A stretch of DNA of 10,102 nucleotides from Rickettsia endosymbiont of Ixodes persulcatus. GTDB taxonomy: Bacteria > Pseudomonadota > Alphaproteobacteria > Rickettsiales > Rickettsiaceae. Under the pieces are notes generated by a model. It was not told the origin of the DNA. It was given only the letters and a program-made list of their open reading frames with translations, and made no database searches. The translations under genes were made by a program, and so were the position numbers. The stretch covers positions 1 to 10,102 of the forward strand of contig JAPYLE010000254.1 in NCBI GenBank assembly GCA_027293795.1, given 5' to 3'. Shown piece after piece: positions 1 through 5,960 of this stretch; the first letter of the stretch is position 1, and every line of letters begins with the position of its first letter.

Positions 1-78
1 TGCTTTACCACTATATCTTACGCTACTTGCTTGTAAAAATGATTTATATAAGTCTTTGCTACATTTTGATCTTGCCAT
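1..78 (-). CDS. Transposase-like protein, N-terminal 26 residues (runs off the window)
   Basis: A minus-strand frame opens with ATG at 78-76 and stays open to the window edge, giving a basic N-terminus beginning MARSKCSKDLYKSFLQASS. From memory this resembles the start of transposases that are multi-copy in Rickettsia genomes, but 26 residues are too few to assign an IS family or to see a catalytic motif. The gene points out of the window. On its upstream side the sequence runs straight into a short plus-strand frame that looks like the 3' remnant of another gene, as expected if the element inserted there. Seen: start and open frame. Inferred: transposase identity and insertion. Confidence 0.45.
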   Translation of the reverse strand, partial: MARSKCSKDLYKSFLQASSVRYSGKA

Positions 79-140
79 CTTAACTAAAACTCTTTTTTGT
101 TAGATTAACATATTTTTTGCTAAGTGCGAAACTCCTGTAT

Positions 141-317
141 ATGTTTGGTGGAGAACCATTAAATCCATTAAAAGCAGCAGCAGAAACATATATAAAATGG
201 TATGAAGAAAACTTTAATATAGAAGTAAATCCTAATCCGGTTGTTGTAGTTAACCCAGAAATTGACGTTGTAGCAGCTGGAACAATTTTTGAAGATTCTA
301 GTTCAGATTTAGATTAA
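141..317 (+). CDS. Small hypothetical protein or C-terminal remnant (58 aa)
   Basis: The frame is open from 84 to the stop at 315-317. ATG 141 gives 58 residues starting MFGGEPLNPLKAAAETYIKW and ending in an acidic tail, EDSSSDLD. A TTG at 117 is an upstream alternative; neither has a recognisable Shine-Dalgarno. A valine/proline-rich middle (NPNPVVVVNPEIDVV) precedes the tail. I do not recognise a family. The lack of a ribosome binding site, and a divergent transposase-like gene beginning only about 60 bp upstream, suggest that this is the surviving 3' end of a longer gene cut off by an insertion. A 39-bp inverted repeat follows the stop by 16 bp and may end the transcript. Confidence 0.4.
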   Translation: MFGGEPLNPLKAAAETYIKWYEENFNIEVNPNPVVVVNPEIDVVAAGTIFEDSSSDLD

Positions 318-333
318 GTCTTTATGTCTTAAA

Positions 334-372
334 TATCATAACTCCCCTTGTTTCATAAGAGAAGTTATGATA
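334..372. repeat. 39-bp inverted repeat, copy 1
   Basis: The arms TATCATAACT (334-343) and AGTTATGATA (363-372) are perfect reverse complements around a 19-base loop. A second copy at 1088-1126 has the same arms, and 14 of the 19 loop bases match. Both copies follow a stop codon closely (16 bp and 4 bp). The sequence after this copy is T-rich (TTGCTTTTTCTT), so it could act as a terminator. The stem is AT-rich and the loop long, so a dispersed repeat family is an equally good reading. Confidence 0.6.
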
Positions 373-427
373 GCTTGCTTTTTCTTAAAAAGAATTAATA
401 ATTTCTACACAAAAATCTTATATTTTA

Positions 428-456
428 TTGACAAAATTTTACCAATTCTATATATC
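428..456 (+). promoter_or_regulatory. Candidate sigma70 promoter
   Basis: A perfect -35 hexamer TTGACA (428-433) is followed after 17 bases by TATATC (451-456), which matches the -10 consensus at four of six positions. Transcription would start near 463, about 50-60 bases before the decayed gene at 515. In DNA this AT-rich, -10-like words are common, so the intact TTGACA and the exact spacing carry the weight. Confidence 0.45.
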
Positions 457-514
457 TCCGTTTTCAAAAATTCAAAACCCATATTTTCTTGAGATTTGAA
501 TTTAATTTAAATAA

Positions 515-1083
515 GGATATATATTTGCGAAAGAGTCTTTGATTGAAAAATTAAAAAAAGATGCAATAGAACCACAGAGACAACAGATTATTTGAGCATA
601 CTTATCGAAATTAGAAAGCTTATTGAAGCTAATGATATTGATAATGTAGCATTAAGGCAAGGTTTATTGTCCTTAGAACAGGCTTCAAAAGAAGCAAAAA
701 ATAATAATGAGGCTATTATAAAAGGTAAGGAAATACTTAGAGTTACTTGCCCCGCCCCAAATTTACCGGCAACTAAAAGTGATCTATTAAAAGCAACAAT
801 ATTTCACATGTTACTAAATGATTGTATTGATTATTATAGAAATAATGAAGATGTTAATAATACATATCAATGGCTTAAAGAAATTGACGTAAGATGGAGT
901 AGTGTAATAACTTCAAAAATAGACGAAGAAATATTTTTTTCAGCAAAATAAATCAATATCAAAATATTTTACGGAAGTTATAAGTGAACAAGCTATATTA
1001 GATCCAATAGAAATAGAGCTAACTCAAATATTAAAAATGTTAGGTGTGGCTGAAAATAATTCTGATATTAACGATCTAAGCTA
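515..1083 (+). pseudogene. Hypothetical protein gene broken by two frameshifts
   Basis: Three plus-strand segments join into one plausible helical, charged protein. The first (515-590) reads ...KESLIEKLKKDAIEPQRQQII and then hits TGA at 590-592. The second, in the next frame, continues with LIEIRKLIEANDIDNVALRQ and runs to a stop at 949-951. The third returns to the first frame and ends TQILKMLGVAENNSDINDLS with TAA at 1081-1083. The second shift lies at or just after a seven-T run (934-940), a typical slippage site. The two shifts cancel, so the ends share a frame. No ATG precedes the first segment. I do not recognise the family. The middle segment alone (592-951, TTG start, 119 aa) has no ribosome binding site and is probably not an independent gene. 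Confidence 0.55.
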
Positions 1084-1087
1084 ATAA

Positions 1088-1126
1088 TATCATAACTTTC
1101 CTTGCCTCATAAGATAAGTTATGATA
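1088..1126. repeat. 39-bp inverted repeat, copy 2
   Basis: Here the arms extend to 11 bp: TATCATAACTT (1088-1098) pairs with AAGTTATGATA (1116-1126). The loop, TTCCTTGCCTCATAAGAT, matches copy 1 (334-372) at most positions. It lies 4 bp after the stop of the frameshifted gene. A T-rich stretch (TTTATCTTATT) follows, so a termination role is possible. Confidence 0.6.
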
Positions 1127-1172
1127 CGCTAATTTATCTTATTGTAACTTAAGTTATTTTAGCGTTGCCGGT

Positions 1173-2006
1173 ATGGTTTGGAACAACAATATGTCATCCC
1201 GTGGCCCCGCCACGGGATCCAACAAAAACGTCAAGGCAAAATATATTATAAATTTTTTTTTGGATTCCCGCTTTCGCGGGAATGACATAAGAAAGTGGGT
1301 GAATGACACAATAACCACAATAACCCTATTATTTTCCTTTCCTTTCTTTTCTAAGCCAGCTATTGCCGATCCTGAAATAGCTGAATCCTTTAAATGCTCT
1401 AAGCTTTTTCCTTATTTTGAAAAAAAATTTAATATCCCCTCTAATACACTACATTCAATAGCTTTAAAAGAATCGGGTAAAAAACATACAACCCATAAAA
1501 TTAGAGTAGTATGGCCTTGGACGGTAAATGTCGAAGGGAAAGGCTATTATTTTAACAGTAAAAGAAAAGCCGTAAGTTTTGTTAGAATAGAGCTTATAAA
1601 AGGGCGAGAGAGTATTGACGTCGGATGCATGCAGATTAACTTACGACATCATTTAGGAGCTTTTAATTCTCTTGAACAGGCATTTGATCCAAATAATAAC
1701 ATTAGTTACGGTGCAAAATTCTTGCGTTCAAAATATGATCAACTAGGGGGCTGGCACAAAGCGATAGCACATTACCACTCAGCCACTCATGCTTTAGGGT
1801 TTAAATATAAGCAAGATGTAGTTAAAATAGCAAGTAACATGGCACTTTATAAAGCATCCTTACATGCTTATCTAAATAATAATGAAGGGGTTTTAGAAGA
1901 TAAAATTTCGGTAAATAATAACAAAGTTCAAAAAAAGTCACTTTTTAGTAGCAATAAAAGATACAGAAGTAGTATTATGATACCGATTCCTGCTAAAATT
2001 AATTAA
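1173..2006 (+). CDS. Secreted lytic transglycosylase, SLT domain, with a palindromic element in its N-terminus
   Basis: Peptidoglycan lytic transglycosylases of the SLT (lysozyme-like) fold cleave the MurNAc-GlcNAc bond. Residues 93-102 hold LHSIALKESG with the expected catalytic Glu100. Further on are the PWTVNVEGKGYYF segment, DVGCMQIN (149-156), and NISYGAKFL plus a GWHKAIAHYHSAT block, all typical of alphaproteobacterial and VirB1-like SLT proteins. A hydrophobic stretch ending SKPAIA/DPEIA (about 46-65) is a signal peptide, so it acts in the periplasm. Residues 7-39 are translated from a palindromic element (1191-1288) and are not native. The start is therefore uncertain: ATG 1173 is open to the domain, but GTG 1299 sits just before the signal peptide and may be the working start. 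The next gene's probable original ATG is 4 bp after this stop. Confidence 0.85.
   Translation: MVWNNNMSSRGPATGSNKNVKAKYIINFFLDSRFRGNDIRKWVNDTITTITLLFSFPFFSKPAIADPEIAESFKCSKLFPYFEKKFNIPSNTLHSIALKESGKKHTTHKIRVVWPWTVNVEGKGYYFNSKRKAVSFVRIELIKGRESIDVGCMQINLRHHLGAFNSLEQAFDPNNNISYGAKFLRSKYDQLGGWHKAIAHYHSATHALGFKYKQDVVKIASNMALYKASLHAYLNNNEGVLEDKISVNNNKVQKKSLFSSNKRYRSSIMIPIPAKIN
1191..1288. repeat. Rickettsia palindromic element (RPE) inside the transglycosylase frame
   Basis: The outer arms ATGTCAT (1191-1197) and ATGACAT (1282-1288) enclose two hairpins. The first is ATCCCGTGG (1196-1204) with CCACGGGAT (1210-1218); the second is ATTCCCGC (1264-1271) with GCGGGAAT (1276-1283). Its translation contains SSRGPATGS and LDSRFRGND, peptides typical of RPEs found inside Rickettsia genes. 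It lies between the apparent start and the signal peptide of the transglycosylase. The bases just after it (to about 1307) resemble those after the element at 5285-5315, so the repeat may extend beyond the arms. Confidence 0.8.
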
Positions 2007-2017
2007 ATTTATGAATA

Positions 2018-2184
2018 TTAGGTTCTATGAACAAAAATTTTAAATATTTATATTTTAGCTCTTTTTATGCGAAAATTAATAAGATTTTTGCAGGAATAGC
2101 GATTCCTATTTCAAAAAAATCTTATAATTTGCAGCTAAAAAGAGCTAAAATAGATTATTTAAAATTTTTGTTCATAGAACCTAA
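2018..2184. repeat. 167-bp near-perfect palindrome that supplies the N-terminus of the next gene
   Basis: A 29-bp arm (2018-2046) is perfectly reverse-complementary to 2156-2184. Inside it a 17-bp perfect stem pairs 2051-2067 with 2136-2152. Further in, gapped pairing continues through GATTTTTGC-like sequence to a tip AGGAAT-agcg-ATTCCT (2091-2106). The whole element can form one cruciform or hairpin. It contains an ATG (2027) in the left arm and is open in frame into the downstream gene, adding about 53 residues. It differs from the GC-armed ATTCCCGC elements elsewhere in the window and is probably another RPE class. Confidence 0.85.
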
Positions 2185-2659
2185 GTTAATAGCATATTTT
2201 TTAATATTAGTAAGTGCGGTAAAAGCAAATGCTGATTTTAACAATATTCAGGAAAATTTTGAATATCAGGAAGAGCAGGTAATAATAAAATTACCTTGGA
2301 GCGATTGTACCGAAATTCATAAATTATTAGAAGAAAAATTATCTTTTTCAGAACAACAAATAAAAAAAGAAAATAAAATTCATGAGAAATATAAGCAATT
2401 TTATTTAAAACATAATAATCCTGCTAATTTTTCTATGCAATTTCTTGAGAAAAAATCTAAGACTAATGGAGTCGAAATGTTAATTTCAGGTTTTTTAAAA
2501 TTTTGTGAAGATAATTTCCAAACTAGTAATAGCAAATCTAATTCCTTAAATTATCATATTAAAAAACAACAAGAGCAGTGGTTTAATGATATGAAGAATG
2601 AGAATTATAAAATATATTATAGAAAGAAATATAAAGATAATATCTTTAGAAATAATTAA
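2027..2659 (+). CDS. Small secreted protein of unknown function, N-terminus replaced by palindrome sequence
   Basis: The open frame of 210 residues begins at ATG 2027 within a palindromic element, and about the first 53 residues are translated palindrome. Immediately after comes LIAYFLILVSAVKANA/DFNN, a clear signal peptide core with an ANA cleavage site. Joining ATGAA (2011-2015) to GTTAATAGCA (from 2185) restores MKLIAYFLILVSAVKANA, an ordinary signal peptide with a Lys at position 2. This suggests a native start at 2011, 4 bp after the transglycosylase stop, and a native length of about 159 residues. The mature part is charged and mostly helical (likely coiled coil around KLLEEKLSFSEQQIKKENKI) with two cysteines. 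I do not recognise the family. Tight coupling to the transglycosylase suggests a shared periplasmic role; that is inference. Whether the present protein is still exported is doubtful, because the signal now lies internally. Confidence 0.65.
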   Translation: MNKNFKYLYFSSFYAKINKIFAGIAIPISKKSYNLQLKRAKIDYLKFLFIEPKLIAYFLILVSAVKANADFNNIQENFEYQEEQVIIKLPWSDCTEIHKLLEEKLSFSEQQIKKENKIHEKYKQFYLKHNNPANFSMQFLEKKSKTNGVEMLISGFLKFCEDNFQTSNSKSNSLNYHIKKQQEQWFNDMKNENYKIYYRKKYKDNIFRNN

Positions 2660-2693
2660 TTTATATTAACTATAGTAATATACAGGGTTATTT

Positions 2694-2992
2694 ATGTTAA
2701 AGAAATTTATATTCTAGATAAAAATTGGTGGGATTCAAAGCTTTTATCGCCTAATAAAAATACGAAGCCTGTAGTTATCGGTATTCAGGATAATTTTGAA
2801 GAGCTAAATAGAGTTAAAGGTGATGATATTCACACCGAAAGACAGAGAAAACTTATCCAAAATAGTTGGCTAAAAAATGATCAGTTGGGTTACCAGCCGA
2901 TAAAAGAGGCAAATACTCTAGAAGAAAAAATACAAGATAAATTGAGAGAATTATATATTCAACAGATCAAAACTAAAAAATCACCGAAATAA
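2694..2992 (+). pseudogene. Hypothetical protein with damaged start
   Basis: A continuous frame reads KEIYILDKNWWDSKLLSPNK, continues through GDDIHTERQRKLIQNSWLKN and ends KTKKSPK at TAA 2990-2992, about 100 residues. It has no ATG, GTG or TTG at its 5' end. The only nearby ATG (2694) is one frame away and yields MLKKFIF then a stop at 2715-2717. A single-base indel around AAAGAAATTT would join MLKKF to the long frame, so this looks like a gene with a recent frameshift just after its start. The protein is hydrophilic and rich in Lys, Gln and Asn. I do not recognise a family. It lies 35 bp after the preceding gene and ends at the beginning of the methyltransferase frame. Confidence 0.5.
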
Positions 2993-2993
2993 T

Positions 2994-3743
2994 GCGGTAG
3001 AGGGAATAAGTAACAGCTTATTTATCAAGCATGCGGAGGGTGACATAATTGATAGGTTAAAGCTGATTAATAACGATTTTTCTTATATTCTAGAAATATC
3101 TGCAAAGTGCGGTTATCTTACAGGTTTACTAAAAGATGCTTATCAAAATGCCGATATTACCGCAACAGATATGTCTCCTTTGTTGCTTGATTCATTTAAT
3201 CATGATCGTAAGTTATTAATTGATGATGAAGATTTAGAATTTTCTCCGAATTCTTTTGATTTAACTGTTTATTCATTAGGATTACACTGGATAAATGATG
3301 TACAACGCTTTCTATCTAATATTAGAACATTTTTAAAACCTGAGGGCATTTTTATCGGTAATTTTGTCGGTGGTGATAGTCTAAAAAACTTACGTAAAGT
3401 TTTGATAGAGGCAGAAATAACAAGTAATTTTAAACATTCTCCTCATATTTCTCCTTTTATTCATTTTGATCATGTGCCGATTTTATTTTCGCAGGCAGGA
3501 TTTGCCGAAGTAATTGTTGATTATGAAAATATTAGCCTTGAGTTTGATAATCCTTTAGCTTTAATGAGAGAAATAAAAAATATCGGTGAGTCAAATTCAC
3601 TGAATCTTCATCATAATTACGCTATTTCTAAAAAGATTCTCTCTTTACTACAAAATTATACAAACACTTTTGAAGATAATATTAATTTAATTAGTTTTAT
3701 TGCTTCACCAAATAAGAATAGTATAAGATTAAAGTTGTTATAG
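2994..3743 (+). pseudogene. Class I SAM-dependent methyltransferase (BioC-like), 5' end lost
   Basis: A single open frame runs from about 2994 to TAG-equivalent stop at 3741-3743. It reads FIKHAEGDIIDRLKLI, then a motif I-like ILEISAKCGYLTGLL, a motif II-like ADITATDMSP, and SFDLTVYSLGLHWINDVQRFL with the post-motif block LKPEGIFIGNFVGG. This order matches the BioC/NDUFAF5-like methyltransferases common in Alphaproteobacteria. Motif I is degenerate: the family usually has D/E-L-G-C-G-x-G, and here it is E-I-S-A-K-C-G. No start codon lies at the 5' end, and the usual N-terminal segment (FDR...R) is missing. The first in-frame ATG (3171) falls inside motif II and would delete the SAM-binding loop. 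I therefore treat it as a decaying gene, not a working 190-residue enzyme. Confidence 0.65.
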
Positions 3744-3760
3744 AGATAATAGTGGTGTAT

Positions 3761-3876
3761 GGTTTATGTCATTCCCGTGTGGCTTAGAAAATACAATTGT
3801 CATCCCGCGACTTGATCGCGGGATCCAGTCTTTTTTAATTTTTTTTTGGATACTGTGGCTTGACCACGGTATGACA
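3761..3876. repeat. RPE cluster upstream of lpdA
   Basis: Two hairpins sit in the intergenic space: ATCCCGCG (3802-3809) with CGCGGGAT (3817-3824), and TACTGTGG (3851-3858) with CCACGGTA (3864-3871, one G-T wobble). The outer words TTGTCAT (3797-3803) and ATGACAA (3871-3877) pair as in other RPEs. A further fragment, ATGTCATTCCCGTGTGG (3766-3782), precedes it, as if a second element had been truncated. A poly-T tract (3839-3847) separates the hairpins. The element occupies most of the lpdA leader. Confidence 0.75.
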
Positions 3877-3897
3877 ATAATAATATAAGGTAAAAAT

Positions 3898-5277
3898 ATG
3901 CAAGAATTTGATTTAGTGGTAATAGGTAGCGGTCCAGCAGGTTATACAGGCAGTATTAGAGCTGCTCAGCTCGATATGAAAGTAGCGTGCATTGAGAAAA
4001 ACGATACTCTTGGCGGCACTTGTTTAAATATAGGATGCATACCATCAAAAGCTTTACTTAATTCCTCTGAAAAATATGAAGAAGCTTTAAAGTATTTTGA
4101 AAGTATCGGTATTACTGCAGAGGTAAAATTAGACTTACAAAAAATGCTTGCTAATAAAGATAAGGTAGTTCTTGATCTTACAAAAGGTATAGAAAGTCTA
4201 TTTGCCAAGAATAAGGTTACTAGGATAAAAGGTGAAGCTAAAATTATCTCTAACAATATCGTTGAAGTAAATAATGAGCAAATTAAAGCTAAAAATATCT
4301 TAATTACTACAGGCTCTAGCGTCATAGAAATACCGAATATCAAAATTGATGAGGAATTTATTGTTTCATCTACCGGTGCTTTGAAGCTTTCTAAAGTACC
4401 TGAGAACTTAATAGTAGTCGGCGGGGGGTATATAGGCTTAGAACTCGGTTCGGTTTGGCATCGCCTAGGAGCTAAAGTAACGGTTGTTGAGTATGCACCG
4501 AGCATTGTACCTATGCTTGATAAAGAAATTGCTACGCAATTTATGAAGTTACAGCAAAAGCAGGGTATAGAGTTTAAACTAAATACTAAAGTATTATCCG
4601 CAGAAGTAAAATCAGGAAAAGTAAATCTGACAATAGAGGAGGGCGGTAAAAGCTCGGTAATAACTAGCGATTTGGTATTAATGGCAGTAGGCAGAAAAGC
4701 CTATACGCAAAATTTGGGGCTTGAGTCTGTTGGTATTATTACGGATAAGCAAGGTAGAATTGAGATTAATGATCATTTCCAAACAGCCGTTTCAAATATT
4801 TACGCAGTCGGTGATGTTGTAAAAGGAGCGATGCTTGCTCATAAAGCCGAAGAAGAGGCCGTAGCTGCCGTGGAAATTATGGCAGGGCAGGCAGGGCATG
4901 TGAATTATAATTTGATTCCAAGCGTGATATATACTTATCCTGAAGTAGCAAGTGTCGGTGAAACGGAAGAGCAGCTAAAAGAAAAAGGCATTAATTATAG
5001 AGTCGGTAAGTTTCCGTTTTTAGCAAATAGTAGAGCAAGAGCGATCGGTAGTACAGAAGGTATGGTTAAAATTCTTGCCGATAGTAAAACCGATAAGGTT
5101 TTAGGAGCACATATTATAGGAGCCGATGCAGGTACATTAATTGCCGAGCTTACCGCTTATATGGAATTCGGAGCAGCATCGGAAGATATAGCACGAACCT
5201 GCCACGCCCACCCAACATTAAGCGAAGCTATAAAAGAAGCGGCTCTTAGTGTGGATAAAAGAACGATCAATATGTGA
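3898..5277 (+). CDS. lpdA: Dihydrolipoyl dehydrogenase (E3)
   Basis: This FAD enzyme reoxidises dihydrolipoamide with NAD+ and serves the pyruvate and 2-oxoglutarate dehydrogenase complexes in the cytosol. All signatures are present. The FAD-binding loop GSGPAGYTG is at residues 10-18, the redox disulfide Cys42-Cys47 is in GGTCLNIGCIPSK, and the NAD loop GGGYIG is at 175-180. The second FAD contact YAVGDVV contains Asp306, and the C-terminal CHAHPTLSEAIKE carries the His438/Glu443 pair that acts across the dimer. The length of 459 residues is normal for the family. ATG 3898 has AAGG (3887-3890) 7 bases upstream. The gene looks intact and functional. Rickettsia usually carry two lpd genes; which 2-oxoacid complex this one serves cannot be told from the sequence. 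Confidence 0.97.
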   Translation: MQEFDLVVIGSGPAGYTGSIRAAQLDMKVACIEKNDTLGGTCLNIGCIPSKALLNSSEKYEEALKYFESIGITAEVKLDLQKMLANKDKVVLDLTKGIESLFAKNKVTRIKGEAKIISNNIVEVNNEQIKAKNILITTGSSVIEIPNIKIDEEFIVSSTGALKLSKVPENLIVVGGGYIGLELGSVWHRLGAKVTVVEYAPSIVPMLDKEIATQFMKLQQKQGIEFKLNTKVLSAEVKSGKVNLTIEEGGKSSVITSDLVLMAVGRKAYTQNLGLESVGIITDKQGRIEINDHFQTAVSNIYAVGDVVKGAMLAHKAEEEAVAAVEIMAGQAGHVNYNLIPSVIYTYPEVASVGETEEQLKEKGINYRVGKFPFLANSRARAIGSTEGMVKILADSKTDKVLGAHIIGADAGTLIAELTAYMEFGAASEDIARTCHAHPTLSEAIKEAALSVDKRTINM

Positions 5278-5284
5278 TATTGCA

Positions 5285-5315
5285 ATGTCATTCCTGCGAA
5301 AGCGGGGAATGACAT
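5285..5315. repeat. Short RPE between lpdA and the cyclo-ligase
   Basis: ATGTCATTCC (5285-5294) pairs with GGAATGACAT (5306-5315) around TGCGAAAGCGG. It starts 8 bp after the lpdA stop. The sequence that follows, AGAGGAG (5316-5322), is the best ribosome binding site for the next gene, so the repeat or its flank now forms that gene's translation start region. Confidence 0.8.
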
Positions 5316-5329
5316 AGAGGAGTATGGGA

Positions 5330-5863
5330 ATGACAGTAATAATGAACAAGCAAGAGCTGCGTCTTTATTTCAAGCATCTTTTAATAAAAAACCAAGAAAA
5401 AATTACTTCCGGCTTAGTAAGAAACTCCTTAATAAGTAAAATTAGCCATTTATTAAAGGAGTTAGAAATCCAAACCGTTGGTCTCTATTACCCTCTAAAA
5501 TATGAAATTAATTTACTTGAAATAACAAACTTACATCCTGAAATAAAATTTTTTCTACCGAAAATTATAAAAAATGAGATAAAATATTGTCCTTATCATT
5601 ATAATGACTCATTGGCTTTAGGTGATTTTAAAACTTTTGAGCCTATAAATAATGATTTTTTTATTCCTGAGTTAGTTATTATCCCAGGTCTTGCATTTAG
5701 TAGCGATGGTTATAGACTTGGATACGGCAAAGGACATTTTGATCGATATTTAAATAATAACCGAAATATATTAACCGCCGGAGTTTGTTTAAAAGAACAA
5801 TTAATCGATAATTTTCCGGTTGAATCTCAGGATCGTAAGCTTAAATTTGTGATCTCGGTATGA
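5330..5863 (+). CDS. fthC: 5-formyltetrahydrofolate cyclo-ligase
   Basis: The enzyme (MTHFS, also called YgfA) converts 5-formyl-THF to 5,10-methenyl-THF using ATP, returning folate to the one-carbon pool. The hallmark is IPGLAFSSDGYRLGYGKGHF followed by DRYL, matching the family signature PGxAFxxxGxRLGxGxGxYDR. Upstream, LKELEIQTVGLYYPLKYEIN fits the usual N-terminal region. Three ATGs are in frame. ATG 5324 is only 1 base from AGGAG (5318-5322), ATG 5330 is 7 bases from it (ideal), and ATG 5342 begins MNKQELRLYF, where family homology seems to start. I chose 5330 on spacing; 5342 may be the ancestral start. The gene is 177 residues long, intact, and probably cotranscribed with lpdA across an RPE. 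It converges with rnd. Confidence 0.9.
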   Translation: MTVIMNKQELRLYFKHLLIKNQEKITSGLVRNSLISKISHLLKELEIQTVGLYYPLKYEINLLEITNLHPEIKFFLPKIIKNEIKYCPYHYNDSLALGDFKTFEPINNDFFIPELVIIPGLAFSSDGYRLGYGKGHFDRYLNNNRNILTAGVCLKEQLIDNFPVESQDRKLKFVISV

Positions 5864-5900
5864 TTTATAATATTGTTGCATGGCTTGAAAAATGCTCTTT

Positions 5901-5930
5901 ATGTCATTCCCGCAAAAGCGGGAATGACAT
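5901..5930. repeat. RPE between convergent genes
   Basis: A perfect hairpin pairs ATGTCATTCCCGC (5901-5913) with GCGGGAATGACAT (5918-5930) around a 4-base AAAA loop. It lies between the 3' ends of the cyclo-ligase and rnd. A stable 13-bp stem in this place could shield both transcripts or help terminate them, although there is no T-run directly after it on either strand. The upstream TTGTTGCATGGCTTGAAAAAT (5872-5892) looks like a commonly associated RPE flank. Confidence 0.8.
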
Positions 5931-5960
5931 AGAAGCCCTACAATAAGGTCTATAATAATA

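Noticed and set aside
3171..3743. A 190-residue methyltransferase starting at ATG 3171
   Set aside because: The ATG lies inside motif II (TATDMSP); homology continues upstream in the same frame, so this is not a true start.
3860..3889. Possible lpdA promoter, TTGACC with a TATAAG-like -10
   Set aside because: The implied transcription start would fall after or at the ribosome binding site, and TTGACC is part of an RPE arm.
3966..4505. Long minus-strand open frame (179 codons) inside lpdA
   Set aside because: It lies wholly antisense to a clearly intact lpdA and shows no family features; it is a shadow of the coding strand.
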